In this document: positions 1 through 9,361 of the stretch, in pieces | How positions within the stretch are numbered: position 1 is the stretch's first letter | How the letters are laid out: each line of letters begins with the position of its first letter | Assembly (NCBI RefSeq): GCF_004519335.1 | Contig: NZ_SOZD01000003.1 | Span: 605,367 to 669,366, forward strand | Direction of reading: 5' to 3' | Length of the DNA: 64,000 nt | From: Jiella endophytica | Lineage (GTDB): Bacteria > Pseudomonadota > Alphaproteobacteria > Rhizobiales > Rhizobiaceae | Program-made: the position numbers and the translations under genes | Notes under the pieces: generated by a model | Database searches by the model: none | The model's input: only the letters and a program-made list of their open reading frames with translations | Told to the model about the DNA's origin: nothing

Positions 1-1710
1 ACGTCGACGCAGGTGCCCTGGACGGTCCGCAACACCACCGCCACGCTGCTCGGCGTGCCGGCCTCGGCGATCCGGGTGACGGTGCCGCCGGTCGGCGGCG
101 GCTTCGGGCTGAAGTTCGACTGCGCGCTGGAACCCTTTGCCGCGCTCCTCGCCCGGAAGAGCGGCCGAACCGTCCGCCTGGTCAACAGCCGCGAGGAGGA
201 GATGCTCACCTGCCTGTTCCGGGAAAATGCCGAGATCCGGATCCGCTCGGCGGTCGCCCCGGACGGCTCGATCGCCGGAAGAGAGGCGGTGGTGCTGATG
301 GATTGCGGCGCCTATGGCGGCGAGCAGGTGTTTCTGACGACGATGACCGCCCACACACTCGGCGGAAACTATCGGCTGGGCGCGGTGCGGATCGTCTCGC
401 GCGCCGTCTACACCAATACCGCGCCGAACGGCGCCTTCCGGGCCTGCAACGGCGTCTACAACACCTTCGCGCTGGAGCGGCACACCGACGAGATCGCCGC
501 GGCAATCGGCATGGCGCCGGAGGCGTTCCGCTTCAAGAACGTCATCGGCGACGGCGATCTCGGCGCGACGGGTCAGGTCTTCGAGGGCGACGTGCTGGCG
601 CCAATGCTGGAGAAGATGGCGGCACTGCGCGCCAAGGATCCGTCGCCGCAACTTACCGACGGGCGGCTTTCCGGCCGCGCCACCACCGTCGGAACCTGGT
701 TCGTCTTCACCGGCCCCTCCGCCGCGACCGTCAACATGAATGCCGACGGCAGCGCCACCCTCGTCACCTCCGGCGTCGAGATCGGCTCAGGCTCGATGAT
801 GCAGGCGCTGCCGCAGATCGTCGCGGCGACCCTCGGCCTGACGCCGGACAAGGTGGTGGTCCGTGCCGCCGACACCGATGCCGCCGGCTACGACGTCGGC
901 GTCGGCGGCGGCCGCACCACCGTCTCGCTCGGCGCGGCCAGCCGCACGGCGGCGATCGAGGTCCGCACCAAGCTCCTGAAGGTCGCGAGCGACATGCTGG
1001 AAGCGGCCGCCGAGGATCTCGTCATCGCCGACGGACGGATCGAGATCGCCGGTGCCAAGGGCTCCGGCGCGACCATCGCCGAGGTCGCCTCCCATGGGCA
1101 GATGAGGTTCGGCCCGCTCTCAGGCACCGGCTCCTTCGCCGCCGCCGGAACGCCGGCCATGGCCGGCTGCTGCGCCGGCCATTTCATCGAGGCGCTCGAC
1201 ATCCCGGTCTTCGCCGTCCACGACTGCGACGTCGCCGTCGATCCCCTGACCGGCCATGTCGAGGTGCTCGCCTATCGCGTGGTGCAGGACGTCGGCCGGG
1301 CGCTGAACCCCAGCGCCATCTTCGGCCAGATCCAGGGCGGCGTCGTTCAGGGCCTCGGCTACGCCCTCCACGAAGAGGCCGATGTCGGGCCGGACGGCCA
1401 TATCCGGCAGAAGAGCTTCGAGACCTATCGCGTGCCGCTCGCCGGTGACGTCGTCCCCGTCGCGATCGAACTCCACGAGGGCGCGCCCTCGATCGGCCCG
1501 CTCGGCACCAAGGGCGCCGGCGAGGTGCCGATCCTCAATGTCGGCGCCACCGTCGCCTGCGCCGTCGCCAATGCCACCGGCAAGACCGTCAGCGAACTGC
1601 CGCTGACGCCGCCGCGGGTGCTGGCGCTGCTCATCGACGAGGCGCAAGCGCCAGTCTTCCCGCACATCCGCGACCGTCACGCCGACAATCTCACAGCACC
1701 CGGCCGATAG
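1..1710 (+). CDS. Xanthine dehydrogenase/aldehyde oxidase family, molybdopterin-binding subunit (5' truncated by window edge)
   Basis: This is the C-terminal 569 residues of a molybdenum hydroxylase large subunit; the reading frame is open from base 1, so the start lies outside the window. Enzymes of this family hydroxylate purines, aldehydes or N-heterocycles using a molybdopterin cofactor, normally with separate FAD and 2Fe-2S subunits. Visible motifs are STQVP at the very start, the glycine-rich VGGGFG cofactor-binding stretch (residues 31-36 of the fragment) and LGTKGAGE with the presumed catalytic base Glu508. The substrate cannot be read from the sequence. The class III aminotransferase 50 bases downstream on the same strand may be co-transcribed, which would fit catabolism of an amine or N-heterocycle, but that is inference. 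Confidence 0.9.
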   Translation, partial: TSTQVPWTVRNTTATLLGVPASAIRVTVPPVGGGFGLKFDCALEPFAALLARKSGRTVRLVNSREEEMLTCLFRENAEIRIRSAVAPDGSIAGREAVVLMDCGAYGGEQVFLTTMTAHTLGGNYRLGAVRIVSRAVYTNTAPNGAFRACNGVYNTFALERHTDEIAAAIGMAPEAFRFKNVIGDGDLGATGQVFEGDVLAPMLEKMAALRAKDPSPQLTDGRLSGRATTVGTWFVFTGPSAATVNMNADGSATLVTSGVEIGSGSMMQALPQIVAATLGLTPDKVVVRAADTDAAGYDVGVGGGRTTVSLGAASRTAAIEVRTKLLKVASDMLEAAAEDLVIADGRIEIAGAKGSGATIAEVASHGQMRFGPLSGTGSFAAAGTPAMAGCCAGHFIEALDIPVFAVHDCDVAVDPLTGHVEVLAYRVVQDVGRALNPSAIFGQIQGGVVQGLGYALHEEADVGPDGHIRQKSFETYRVPLAGDVVPVAIELHEGAPSIGPLGTKGAGEVPILNVGATVACAVANATGKTVSELPLTPPRVLALLIDEAQAPVFPHIRDRHADNLTAPGR

Positions 1711-1760
1711 CGCCGTCAGGGCCGCTGCCCGCCGAACCGCGACACAGGAGGAGCCACGTC

Positions 1761-3095
1761 ATGAACGACATTCCGAACTCGATCGAGGCCCGCGACCGGG
1801 CCTACCAGCTGCATCCGCTGGTCGACCTCAGGAAACACGAGACGACCGGCTCGCTGGTGATCGACCGCGGCGAAGGCGTCTATGTCTTCGACATCGAGGG
1901 CAAGCGCTATTTCGAGGGGCTCGCCGGCCTGTGGTCGGTCGCGGTCGGCTTCGGCGAAAAGCGCCTCGCCGAGGTCGCCAAGGCGCAGATGGAGAAGCTG
2001 CCCTATTATCACATCTTCTCCCACAAGACCCACGGCCCCTCCGTGGAGCTTGCCGAGAAGCTGATCCAGATGGCGCCGGTGCCGATGTCGAAGGTGCATT
2101 TCACCTCGTCGGGCTCGGAAGCCAACGACCTCGTCGTCAAGCTCTGCTGGTATCGTTCGAACGCGCTGGGCAGGCCGGACAAGAAGAAGATCATCGGCCG
2201 GGTGAAGGGCTATCACGGCGTCACCATCGCCGCCGGCTCGATCACCGGCCTTGCCCGCAACCATGCCAGCTTCGACCTGCCGCTCGACCGCATGCGCCAT
2301 ACCAACTGCCCGGACTACGGCTCGGCCGCCCTCCCCGGCGAGAGCGAGGCGGCGTTTTCGAAGCGCATGGCCGACGATCTGGAAAAGCTGATCCTCGAGG
2401 AGGGACCGGACACGGTCGCCGCCTTCTTCGGCGAGCCGGTGATGGCGTCTGGCGGCGTCTATGTGCCGCCGGAAAACTACTGGCAGGAGATCCAGCGGGT
2501 CCTGAAGAAATACGACATCCTGCTGGTCGCCGACGAGGTGATCACCGGCTTCGGCCGGACCGGCAACATGTTCGGCTGCCAGACCTACGGCATCAAGCCC
2601 GACGTGATGGTGATCTCCAAGCAGATGGCCTCCTCCTACATGCCGATCGCCGGGATCTTGATGAGCGAGGACTTCTACGCGCCGATCGCCGATGAGTCCT
2701 CGCGGCTCGGCGTCTTCGGCCACGGCTACACCGCCTCCGGCCACCCGGTGGCGACCGCCGTCGCGCTGGAGAATCTGAAGATCATTGAGGAGCGCGACCT
2801 CCTCGGCAATTGCCGGGCGCGGTCGCCGGGCTTCATTGCCCATCTCGACGAACTGTCCCGACACGAGCGGGTTAAAACCTGGCGCGGCGTCGGGCTGCTC
2901 GGCGCGCTCGAGCTTCACCCGACCGGCGAGCCGGGCGAGGCCGGCGCGGCGATGGCGGCGGCGGCGCTCGAGGAAGGCGTGATCGCCCGAGCGGTCGGCG
3001 ATGCCTTCTGCCTCTGCCCGCCGCTGATCATCACCGAGGCCGAGATCGACGAGATGTTCGCCGCCGTCGGCCGGGCGCTTGACCGGCTCGGCTGA
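1761..3095 (+). CDS. Class III (omega-amino acid:pyruvate type) aminotransferase
   Basis: A 444-residue pyridoxal-phosphate enzyme of the class III aminotransferase family, predicted to be cytoplasmic and to move an amino group from an amine or omega-amino acid to a keto acid such as pyruvate. The fold markers are clear: the GSEAND cofactor loop near residue 114, a D-E pair in LLVADEVITGFGRTG, and the Schiff-base lysine K287 in VISKQMASSYMPI. The final HG-TASGHPVA segment is typical of the omega-transaminase branch. A strong ribosome binding site (aggagg) sits 8-10 bases before the ATG. It follows the molybdenum hydroxylase by 50 bases. The exact substrate is not determinable here. Confidence 0.9.
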   Translation: MNDIPNSIEARDRAYQLHPLVDLRKHETTGSLVIDRGEGVYVFDIEGKRYFEGLAGLWSVAVGFGEKRLAEVAKAQMEKLPYYHIFSHKTHGPSVELAEKLIQMAPVPMSKVHFTSSGSEANDLVVKLCWYRSNALGRPDKKKIIGRVKGYHGVTIAAGSITGLARNHASFDLPLDRMRHTNCPDYGSAALPGESEAAFSKRMADDLEKLILEEGPDTVAAFFGEPVMASGGVYVPPENYWQEIQRVLKKYDILLVADEVITGFGRTGNMFGCQTYGIKPDVMVISKQMASSYMPIAGILMSEDFYAPIADESSRLGVFGHGYTASGHPVATAVALENLKIIEERDLLGNCRARSPGFIAHLDELSRHERVKTWRGVGLLGALELHPTGEPGEAGAAMAAAALEEGVIARAVGDAFCLCPPLIITEAEIDEMFAAVGRALDRLG

Positions 3096-3367
3096 CCGCG
3101 GCGCGGCTTCGCAGCCACAGCACCGGCGCAAAATCGCGATCGATCATCGGTCGCCCCGGCACGGAAATGCAACGCCTTGGAGCGTCCGTGCGGCGTTCGA
3201 CGGGGCACCGGTGCCGTAAAGCGCCGCTTCGACACAAGTGCCGTGAGGAACGGCGCAGTTGCCGCGGCGCTCCACCTGACGCCGCGTCATCAATGCGAGA
3301 CTTGAGGGCCCGCGCTATATGGTGCATACGCAGTTTCATATCCGAGGAACTATAAACGAGCGTTACG

Positions 3368-4027
3368 ATGCCCCGTCCGACCAATCGCATCCTCCGGTTC
3401 TTTGCGGCGTCTCAGCCGATGACGTTTATCGAAACCGGAACCTTCCACGGCGCCGGCATCAAGGCTGCCCTGATGACCGGGTTCGACCGCGTCGTCAGCA
3501 TCGAATGCGTGCGTGAATTCCACGACGAGTGCAGCGGCCGGTTCGCGAGCGAGATCGGCGAGAAGAAGGTCGAGCTGCGGCTCGGCGACAGCGCCGAGGA
3601 ACTGCCCGCGATGGTCCCCTCGATGAAGGGCCCGCGGCTCTACTGGCTGGACGCCCATTTCCAGGGCGTCGACGGCGAGTTCGAAGCCGCGAACTGCCCG
3701 CTCACGGCCGAGATCGAAGCGGTGATCGCCAGCCGCCACCCCGACGACGTGATCATGATCGACGACATGCGGCTCTTGCGCAGGCCGGCCGCCTGGCGTG
3801 GCCACAAGGTGGAGATCGACGCGGTTCTCGGCCGGCTGATGAACGCCTACACCGACCACGTGGCGCTGTTCCTCGATGCGGCGAACCAGAGCGAGCACAC
3901 CCGCCGGGACATCTTCACGCTGTTCCCCGCCCATCTCGCCGGCCAGTTCTTCGCGAAGTTCCCCGGCGGCCGGGACGAGGCCGCCATCAAGGCCAAGGCA
4001 GAGCGGGAACTCGCCGCGACCGCCTAA
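3368..4027 (+). CDS. SAM-dependent methyltransferase-like protein (219 aa)
   Basis: A 219-residue soluble protein. The segment FIETGTFHGAGIKAAL (about residues 19-34) followed by RVVSIEC resembles motif I and the acidic end of beta-2 in class I SAM-dependent methyltransferases, of the kind found in surface-polysaccharide loci. YWLDAHFQG and VIMIDDMRLL fit later strands of the same Rossmann fold. It is monocistronic on the plus strand; its TAA stop overlaps the TAG stop of the convergent sulfotransferase (shared bases 4024-4027). The acceptor is unknown; a sugar or glycan is likely from the surroundings. Confidence 0.6.
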   Translation: MPRPTNRILRFFAASQPMTFIETGTFHGAGIKAALMTGFDRVVSIECVREFHDECSGRFASEIGEKKVELRLGDSAEELPAMVPSMKGPRLYWLDAHFQGVDGEFEAANCPLTAEIEAVIASRHPDDVIMIDDMRLLRRPAAWRGHKVEIDAVLGRLMNAYTDHVALFLDAANQSEHTRRDIFTLFPAHLAGQFFAKFPGGRDEAAIKAKAERELAATA

Positions 4028-4875
4028 TCCAGGAGCGCATAGCCGGGCCAGATGGCCCGCATCCGCTCGGCACCGTAGGTTTCGGCCAGATGGTCGTAGA
4101 TCGGCCGGTAGTGGCGGGCGACGTCCCGGCGCAGATCCTCGTCCACGACGGTCTCGGCCCCGGTCGACGAATTGACCCTGGTCGAGAACTCGGCCTCCTC
4201 GTAAGGCAGGCCGACGACCCCGCAGAGGCGCTCGACCTCGCCTCGCGAAAACATCTCCTCGTAAAATCCGACGAAGACCTCGTCCTTGTCGAACGCCTGT
4301 TCGATGGACTTAAGGACGTCCGCATACCAGCTCGGCGCCCGGTGCTGCGGCCGCGCACGGGCGTTGATCGTGGCGCTCTTGTCCCGGCGCTTCAGCTTCA
4401 GTTCCCTGTAGCGCACGGCCGAGACGAAGCGGTCGACGGGATCGCGCATCAGGAAGACCGGCCTGACCCTGATCCCGCGCGGCGCGAAAGCCTCCTTCAG
4501 GCGAAGCATCTGCGCCGGCGGCATGTTCCAGTTCGCCGGCGTCAGGTCGCCGGTGATCCTCGGCCCGTCCTGCCGCGACACCAGCGACGAGAAATAGTCG
4601 TAATAGGCGTTGAGATCGGACATGAAGGAGAGCTTGCGCCAGAGATGGTCGTTCCGCCTCAGCGGCTGATCCTGGGTTTCCAGCGCATGCCGGACCATCC
4701 GCTTCATGCGCTCGACCTGCCTGGTCTGCTCCCGCCCGAACAGCGCGTCGAAGATGTGGTATTCCTTCTTGGCACCGAAATCGACGACGCCGCTTCGCGA
4801 GGCGAGATAGCTGTAGAGCCAGGTGGTGCCGCATCGCGGCGCGCCGAGGCCGAGGATGAAGGTCCGTTCGTTCAA
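4024..4875 (-). CDS. Sulfotransferase family protein (283 aa)
   Basis: A PAPS-dependent sulfotransferase-fold protein. The P-loop-like 5'-phosphosulfate-binding motif GAPRCGTTW lies at residues 11-19, and FLMRDPVDRFVSAVRY in the middle matches the 3'-phosphate-binding motif. I place the start at a TTG (4873-4875) because the next upstream paralogue begins MTDRVFILGLGAPRSGTTW and this one aligns as (M)NERTFILGLGAPRCGTTW; an aaggcgg ribosome-binding-like stretch precedes it. The longest open frame would extend to 5013. It is close to the gene at 4961-5824 in length and in sequence across the whole reading frame, so the two look like a tandem duplication. Predicted role: sulfation of a surface glycan; acceptor unknown. 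Confidence 0.85.
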   Translation of the reverse strand: MNERTFILGLGAPRCGTTWLYSYLASRSGVVDFGAKKEYHIFDALFGREQTRQVERMKRMVRHALETQDQPLRRNDHLWRKLSFMSDLNAYYDYFSSLVSRQDGPRITGDLTPANWNMPPAQMLRLKEAFAPRGIRVRPVFLMRDPVDRFVSAVRYRELKLKRRDKSATINARARPQHRAPSWYADVLKSIEQAFDKDEVFVGFYEEMFSRGEVERLCGVVGLPYEEAEFSTRVNSSTGAETVVDEDLRRDVARHYRPIYDHLAETYGAERMRAIWPGYALLD

Positions 4876-4960
4876 ATCGGAAATCCGCCTTGCTGGATTG
4901 CGTTCGGTGTCTTCGCCCTGGCCGTGAGCGAACGTCGCGCCCGATGCCCCGAGCGGACAA

Positions 4961-5824
4961 TCAGTCGAGATAGGCATATCCCGGCCAGATCTGCCGCATC
5001 CGTTCGCTGCCATAGGTCTCGGCCATGAAGTCGTAGGTCGGTCGGTAATAGTTCGCCGCCCGCACCTTCAGCGCTTCGTCTGCGCCAAGCGTCGCGGTCG
5101 ATGACGAATTCACCCGGGTCTCGAAGTCGGGCGTGGCATAGGGCAGACCGAGCGTGGCGCAGAGCCTTGCCACCTCCGCCTCGCTGAACAGCGTCTCGTA
5201 GAAGCCGACAAAGCCGGTGTTCTCGCCGAAGACGTCCGTGATCCGCTGGAGGATCTCCGGATACCAGCTGCGCGAACGGTATCTCGACGTCTCGGCGCCC
5301 TCCTGCCGGAGATCGAGAAGCGGATCGGTGGGGTCGATGTGCCGGCGCTGCACCTCGGTGTGCCGCAGGCTGGAGATCAGCCGCTCCACCGGATCGCGCA
5401 TCAGGAAGACCGGCACGACCCGGACGCCGCGGCTGGCGAAGGCCTCGGCCAGCGCCGCCATGTGCCTTGCCGGCAGGATCCAGTTGGCTGGCGTCAGGTC
5501 GCCCGTCACCTGCGGGCCGCCGGGCCGGGAGATCAGCCCGGAGAAATAGTCCGGATAGGCGTTCGGATCGGAGAGAAAGGCGAGCTTGCGCCAGAGCCGC
5601 TGGTTGCGCCGGATCGGATCGTCCTGCGTCATCACCCCTTCGACCGTCTCGCGCAGGGTCTGCAGGCGCTCCTTCGCCCGCTTGCCGTAAAGCGTGTCGA
5701 AGTGATGGTATTCCTTGGCAAAACCGAGATCGACCTCGCCCTTGCGGCTCGACAGATAGCTGTGCAGCCAGGTCGTGCCGGAACGCGGCGCGCCCAGGCC
5801 GAGGATGAAGACACGGTCGGTCAT
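4961..5824 (-). CDS. Sulfotransferase family protein (287 aa), tandem paralogue
   Basis: A second sulfotransferase, upstream in the same minus-strand unit (85 bases before the TTG start of the next gene). P-loop GAPRSGTTW at residues 11-19, then VTGDLTPANW and FLMRDPVERLISSLRH, the latter being the expected 3'-phosphate-binding region. The ATG at 5822-5824 is chosen over the much longer open frame (to 6133) because family members start just before the P-loop strand. The C-terminal half ends with SERMRQIWPGYAYLD, nearly matching AERMRAIWPGYALLD of the neighbour, so the pair arose by duplication and has since diverged. Acceptor unknown. Confidence 0.85.
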   Translation of the reverse strand: MTDRVFILGLGAPRSGTTWLHSYLSSRKGEVDLGFAKEYHHFDTLYGKRAKERLQTLRETVEGVMTQDDPIRRNQRLWRKLAFLSDPNAYPDYFSGLISRPGGPQVTGDLTPANWILPARHMAALAEAFASRGVRVVPVFLMRDPVERLISSLRHTEVQRRHIDPTDPLLDLRQEGAETSRYRSRSWYPEILQRITDVFGENTGFVGFYETLFSEAEVARLCATLGLPYATPDFETRVNSSSTATLGADEALKVRAANYYRPTYDFMAETYGSERMRQIWPGYAYLD

Positions 5825-6071
5825 GTGGCCATGGTCCAGATGAAGGTCCGGTTCGAGAAGCCGATCGGTCGCAAGACGCCGAGACCATCGGGGAGACCGA
5901 CGATCCATCCCATGGCTAGCATCGGTGCCGGGCTGTCGCCAACCGCTTTGTGGCATCGGCGCGGCGAGGTCCGGCACGGGTCGGGGGGCGGTCACGGCGG
6001 CGACCATGGCAGTCCCGGCCGCCCGCGCGGGAGGCCCGTCTCTCGAGGGACGGGCTTCAGCCGATGCGTCT

Positions 6072-7283
6072 TCAGGCGACGAGGCCGGCCATCGGTCTGA
6101 CGCCGAGGCTGCCGGGGAAGATGTCGGTGGCAAGGCTGCGCTCGGAAAGGCCGAGATGGTCCTTCAACACGCCCTTCAGCACAGCGCGCAGATCCGTCGT
6201 CGGCTTCAGGTCGCGGCCTTCGAAGAGATCGGCCTCGCGCAGTCCCGGCCAGTCGGCGATCACCCGCCCGCCCTTCACCGCGCCGCCCATCAGGAAGGCC
6301 GTCGTCGCCGTGCCGTGGTCGGTGCCGCCGCCGCCATTGCCCCAGGCGGTGCGGCCGAATTCGGTGACCACCGCCACCACCGTGTCCTTCCAGGCCGGGC
6401 CGAGCGTTTCGGCAAGATCGTCGAGGGCAAGGTCGAGAGCGGAAAGGTTCTTGGCGAGGCGGCCGTTGTCGGCGCCCTCCTGGACATGGGTGTCCCAGCC
6501 CTCGTAGCTGATCGCCGCAAGGCGCGGGCCGTCTTCCTCGGCGAGCAGCTTGGCGGCGCCGTTGGCGAGAATGCGGAAGGCTCTGGCCGGCCCCTTCTCG
6601 ATGTCGAAGGCGGAATTCGCCATCATCCGGTCGGTCTCGAGCCCCTCGGTCAGAAGCTTTGCGAGCTCCTGGTCGCTCTCGCCATAGAGCGAAGCAAGCC
6701 GCAGCGCGGTGTCCTCGACGGCCGGCTGGAAGGTCTGCGGCGACCAGGTGAGGGTTCCCGCCGGGCCGGCGAGGATCAAGGGGATCGTCGGGCCGATGGC
6801 AAGGCCCGGCTGCGTCCCGACCCGCTCGCCGGCGGGCAGAGCGACGGCGACCCGGTTCAGCCAGCCGTCCTGGGTGCCCGACGGGCCTTCGAGGCCGCTT
6901 TCGAGGACGTTCTGGCCGTCGAAATGCGAGCGGCTGCGATAGGGCGTCGCCGCGGCATGGACGACCAGTGCCTCGCCCTTGGCAAAGCGTCCGTGCAGCT
7001 TCGGCATGGCGTCGTTGAGGGCAAAGAAGCTGCCGGCCAGAGGCAGGACGTCCTTGCCGCCCTCGCCGAGCGCCAAAGCGCCGCGCAGCGGGCGGTAGTT
7101 CGGATCGCCGACCGGCGCGACGGCGGCGAGGCCGTCCAGCGCGCCGCGCAACAGGACGACGACGAAGCGCGGATCGCGGGTGCCGGCAAACCCCGCCTTC
7201 GGCATCATCGACCAGGCGGCGAAGACACCGGTTCCAGCCAGGAACCGGCGGCGCGTCAGGGCCGTGTAGTTGCATCGCTCCAC
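6072..7283 (-). CDS. DUF1501 family protein with Tat signal
   Basis: A 403-residue exported protein of the DUF1501 family. It starts with a twin-arginine signal (TRRRFLAGTG, residues 10-19, followed by a hydrophobic stretch), so it should leave the cytoplasm folded. VVVLLRGALDGLAAV, GPTIPLILAG, WDTHVQEG and VVAVVTEFGRTAWGNGGGGTDHGTA are the conserved blocks; the last resembles metal-binding motifs of the alkaline-phosphatase/sulfatase superfamily to which DUF1501 has been linked. It lies 4 bases after the stop of the DUF1800 gene; the two families are habitual operon partners. The biochemical function of the pair is not established. Confidence 0.88.
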   Translation of the reverse strand: MERCNYTALTRRRFLAGTGVFAAWSMMPKAGFAGTRDPRFVVVLLRGALDGLAAVAPVGDPNYRPLRGALALGEGGKDVLPLAGSFFALNDAMPKLHGRFAKGEALVVHAAATPYRSRSHFDGQNVLESGLEGPSGTQDGWLNRVAVALPAGERVGTQPGLAIGPTIPLILAGPAGTLTWSPQTFQPAVEDTALRLASLYGESDQELAKLLTEGLETDRMMANSAFDIEKGPARAFRILANGAAKLLAEEDGPRLAAISYEGWDTHVQEGADNGRLAKNLSALDLALDDLAETLGPAWKDTVVAVVTEFGRTAWGNGGGGTDHGTATTAFLMGGAVKGGRVIADWPGLREADLFEGRDLKPTTDLRAVLKGVLKDHLGLSERSLATDIFPGSLGVRPMAGLVA

Positions 7284-7287
7284 GAGG

Positions 7288-8805
7288 TTACCTCCGCTGG
7301 AACTCCGGGCTCATCAGAAGCAGGGCATAGGCCTGCCCCGGGCTTTCTGCCCTGGCGATCGCCTCCCTGGTCGGGGCCGACAGGAGATCGCCGAGCATCG
7401 CTTCCGCCACGGCGCGAGGATCGCCCGACTTGCTGCGCGCCCCGAGATATTGCGCGACATCCAGACGGTTGGTCATCGCATCGGCCGCCAGCCAGTAGCG
7501 GGAATCGCCGGGAAAGCCGGCGGGCGACGTCGGCCGCCACATGGCCTGGCCGAGCACCGTCAGGGTGCGGCGCACCTCGCCCGCCTTGATGGGAACGTTC
7601 AGCGCCCGGGCCGAGGCAAACAGGAACTCCTGCGGGCTGCGCAGCTTGGTGCGCGGCGCCTCCCAGCTCTTCGGCGCGGTGACGAGTTCCTTGGCGAGGG
7701 CGAAGAGGTCGCCGTCGCTCGCAAGGTAAACCTTCGCCAGCTGCTCGACGAGTTCTGGCTGCGGCTCGTCGGCGACGAAGGACTGGACGAGCTTGCGGGA
7801 CAGGTGACGGGCCGTCGCCGGATGGCGGGCGAGATCGGCGATGATCGCCTTCGCCTGATCCTCCCCCTTCTGCGGATAGGTCTTGCCCATCACCGTCACC
7901 GGGCCGGGCTCGTGCATCCGCTCGGTAAAGGCGAAGACCCCGACCTTGTCCGGCTGCCGCGGATTGAGCCCGAAGGTCCATCCCGACAGGGCATTGGCGA
8001 GGGCCCGCACGTCGTCCTGATCGTAGCCGCCGTCGACGCCGACCGTGTGCAACTCGAGCATCTCGCGGCCGAAATTCTCGTTCAGCCCGAAACGGCTGTT
8101 GCGCTCCACCAGCTGGCTGTTGACGCCGAAGGAGATGCGGTTGTCGAGATAGGTCAGCATCGCCGGGTGGCGGGCGACGGCGAGCAGCATGTCCTCGAAG
8201 CGGCCGAGGACGTGCGGACGGATCGCCTCGCGCTCATAGGCGCCGGTGGTCGCGAGGGTGATCGCGTTCTTGCCGAGCTCGACCGCGAAATGGTTCGACC
8301 AGAAATCGACCAGCCGCTCGAAATAGCCGATCGGGGCGTTCTGGAGCTGCGCCGATTTCGCTGCGAGATCGGCCCGGTAGAAGGCCCCCTGCGGCGGCTT
8401 CTTCTCCTCCATGGAGGCCTTCGTCGCACCAGACTTCATCTTCGCCGGCGAGCCGTCCGCCATGGCCCCGCTCTCCATGGCCTGGCTCTCCATGGCCCTG
8501 CTTTCCATGGCCATTGCGGAACTGCCGGCATCGTCGGACGACATCGCCGCCTCGCTCGCCTTCTTGCGGGCACGGCCGGACAACCCGGTCGCAGCGAGGC
8601 GCTCTGCCCGCGCGGCCTGGAACTCCCGCATGGCCAGAAGGATCTCGGACGCCGGCTTCAAGGTCTTGCCGCGTGCGAGGGGCTTGGGATTTTCGATGTC
8701 GCCGAGGAGCGCCGCGAGCGGATCGCGTCCCATGGCATCGGCATCGTCACGCCTGAGACCGAGGCCGAAGCGCGAAGCGGCGAAGGCTGCCGACGGTTTG
8801 TTCAT
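7288..8805 (-). CDS. DUF1800 family protein with internal low-complexity insert
   Basis: A 505-residue protein of the DUF1800 family. The N-terminus AAFAASRFGLGLRRDD and the blocks ERLVDFWSNHFAV, NENFGREMLELHTVGVDGGYDQDDVRALANALSGWTFG and SRKLVQSFVADEPQPELVEQLA are family hallmarks. An atypical insert (about residues 92-130) carries repeated AMES units encoded by four imperfect 15-base repeats (8460-8518). Start: ATG at 8803-8805; a GTG directly before it is the alternative. It is translated ahead of the DUF1501 gene with a 4-base gap. No function is proven for the family; no clear signal peptide is seen although its partner is Tat-exported. Confidence 0.88.
   Translation of the reverse strand: MNKPSAAFAASRFGLGLRRDDADAMGRDPLAALLGDIENPKPLARGKTLKPASEILLAMREFQAARAERLAATGLSGRARKKASEAAMSSDDAGSSAMAMESRAMESQAMESGAMADGSPAKMKSGATKASMEEKKPPQGAFYRADLAAKSAQLQNAPIGYFERLVDFWSNHFAVELGKNAITLATTGAYEREAIRPHVLGRFEDMLLAVARHPAMLTYLDNRISFGVNSQLVERNSRFGLNENFGREMLELHTVGVDGGYDQDDVRALANALSGWTFGLNPRQPDKVGVFAFTERMHEPGPVTVMGKTYPQKGEDQAKAIIADLARHPATARHLSRKLVQSFVADEPQPELVEQLAKVYLASDGDLFALAKELVTAPKSWEAPRTKLRSPQEFLFASARALNVPIKAGEVRRTLTVLGQAMWRPTSPAGFPGDSRYWLAADAMTNRLDVAQYLGARSKSGDPRAVAEAMLGDLLSAPTREAIARAESPGQAYALLLMSPEFQRR
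8460..8518. repeat. Four imperfect 15-base tandem repeats inside the DUF1800 gene
   Basis: Units each begin tccatggcc and differ at a few third positions. On the coding strand they encode repeated Ala-Met-Glu-Ser blocks. The unit length is a multiple of three, so copy-number change would keep the frame. Confidence 0.75.
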
Positions 8806-9361
8806 CACACATCACCCGGCACGAAAAAAGCGCGCTTGCAGCGGAGCAAAACGAATATTGTCAGTCTGGATTCGCCTGTCAAGCTGACGGTCGATACCTG
8901 AAAGATCAAAGACTTAAACCATGCCGGCCGGCGATCCGGCCTTGGAAGCGCCGCGATCGGCGTCCAGCGAGCGGAGACCGCGAACGGCCGTCAGAAGCGA
9001 TGGCGCGGCGACGCCGGCATCCCGCGCGAACGCCGTCTCGCCGCTCCCCGCACGGGGCGTTCGGGCATCGGTCCTTTCTTTTGAGACGATGGCCCGAAGA
9101 TGTGCCAAACTCCTTCCCGGCTACGCGTTGGGGTTGCCGGGAACATCTCGGCGCAGCAAGTCTTTTCAAGGGATTCGGCCGCTATTGCCGAATCGTCGCA
9201 GACCTCTTGGAACCCTTGCGGGCCATGCATAAGCTAGGTATCTGGAAGAAGTATCGAGTCTCGAAACAGCTGCAATTCAATTGTCACTCCGGCGCAATTA
9301 AGCTGACAGTCGACTTGACGATACGACATGATTACGGCCTGCGGCGGCAGGTAGGGAAGCA
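8806..9361. other. Intergenic region between divergent genes, with a 14-base near-repeat
   Basis: No convincing gene is visible in these 556 bases. Two 14-base direct near-copies, aagctgacggtcga (8881-8894) and aagctgacagtcga (9300-9313), each preceded 20-24 bases earlier by attgtca, lie close to the two divergent genes and might be regulator sites. Base composition falls toward AT near 9240-9330, as expected for the promoter of the plus-strand gene. Confidence 0.4.

Noticed and set aside
5925..7589. Plus-strand open frame opposite the DUF1501 gene
   Set aside because: The minus-strand genes carry family motifs and a Tat signal; the plus-strand frame has none.
8921..9232. Small plus-strand open frame (103 codons) in the intergenic region
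   Set aside because: No ribosome site, no homology seen, Arg/Ser/Pro-rich shadow-like composition.
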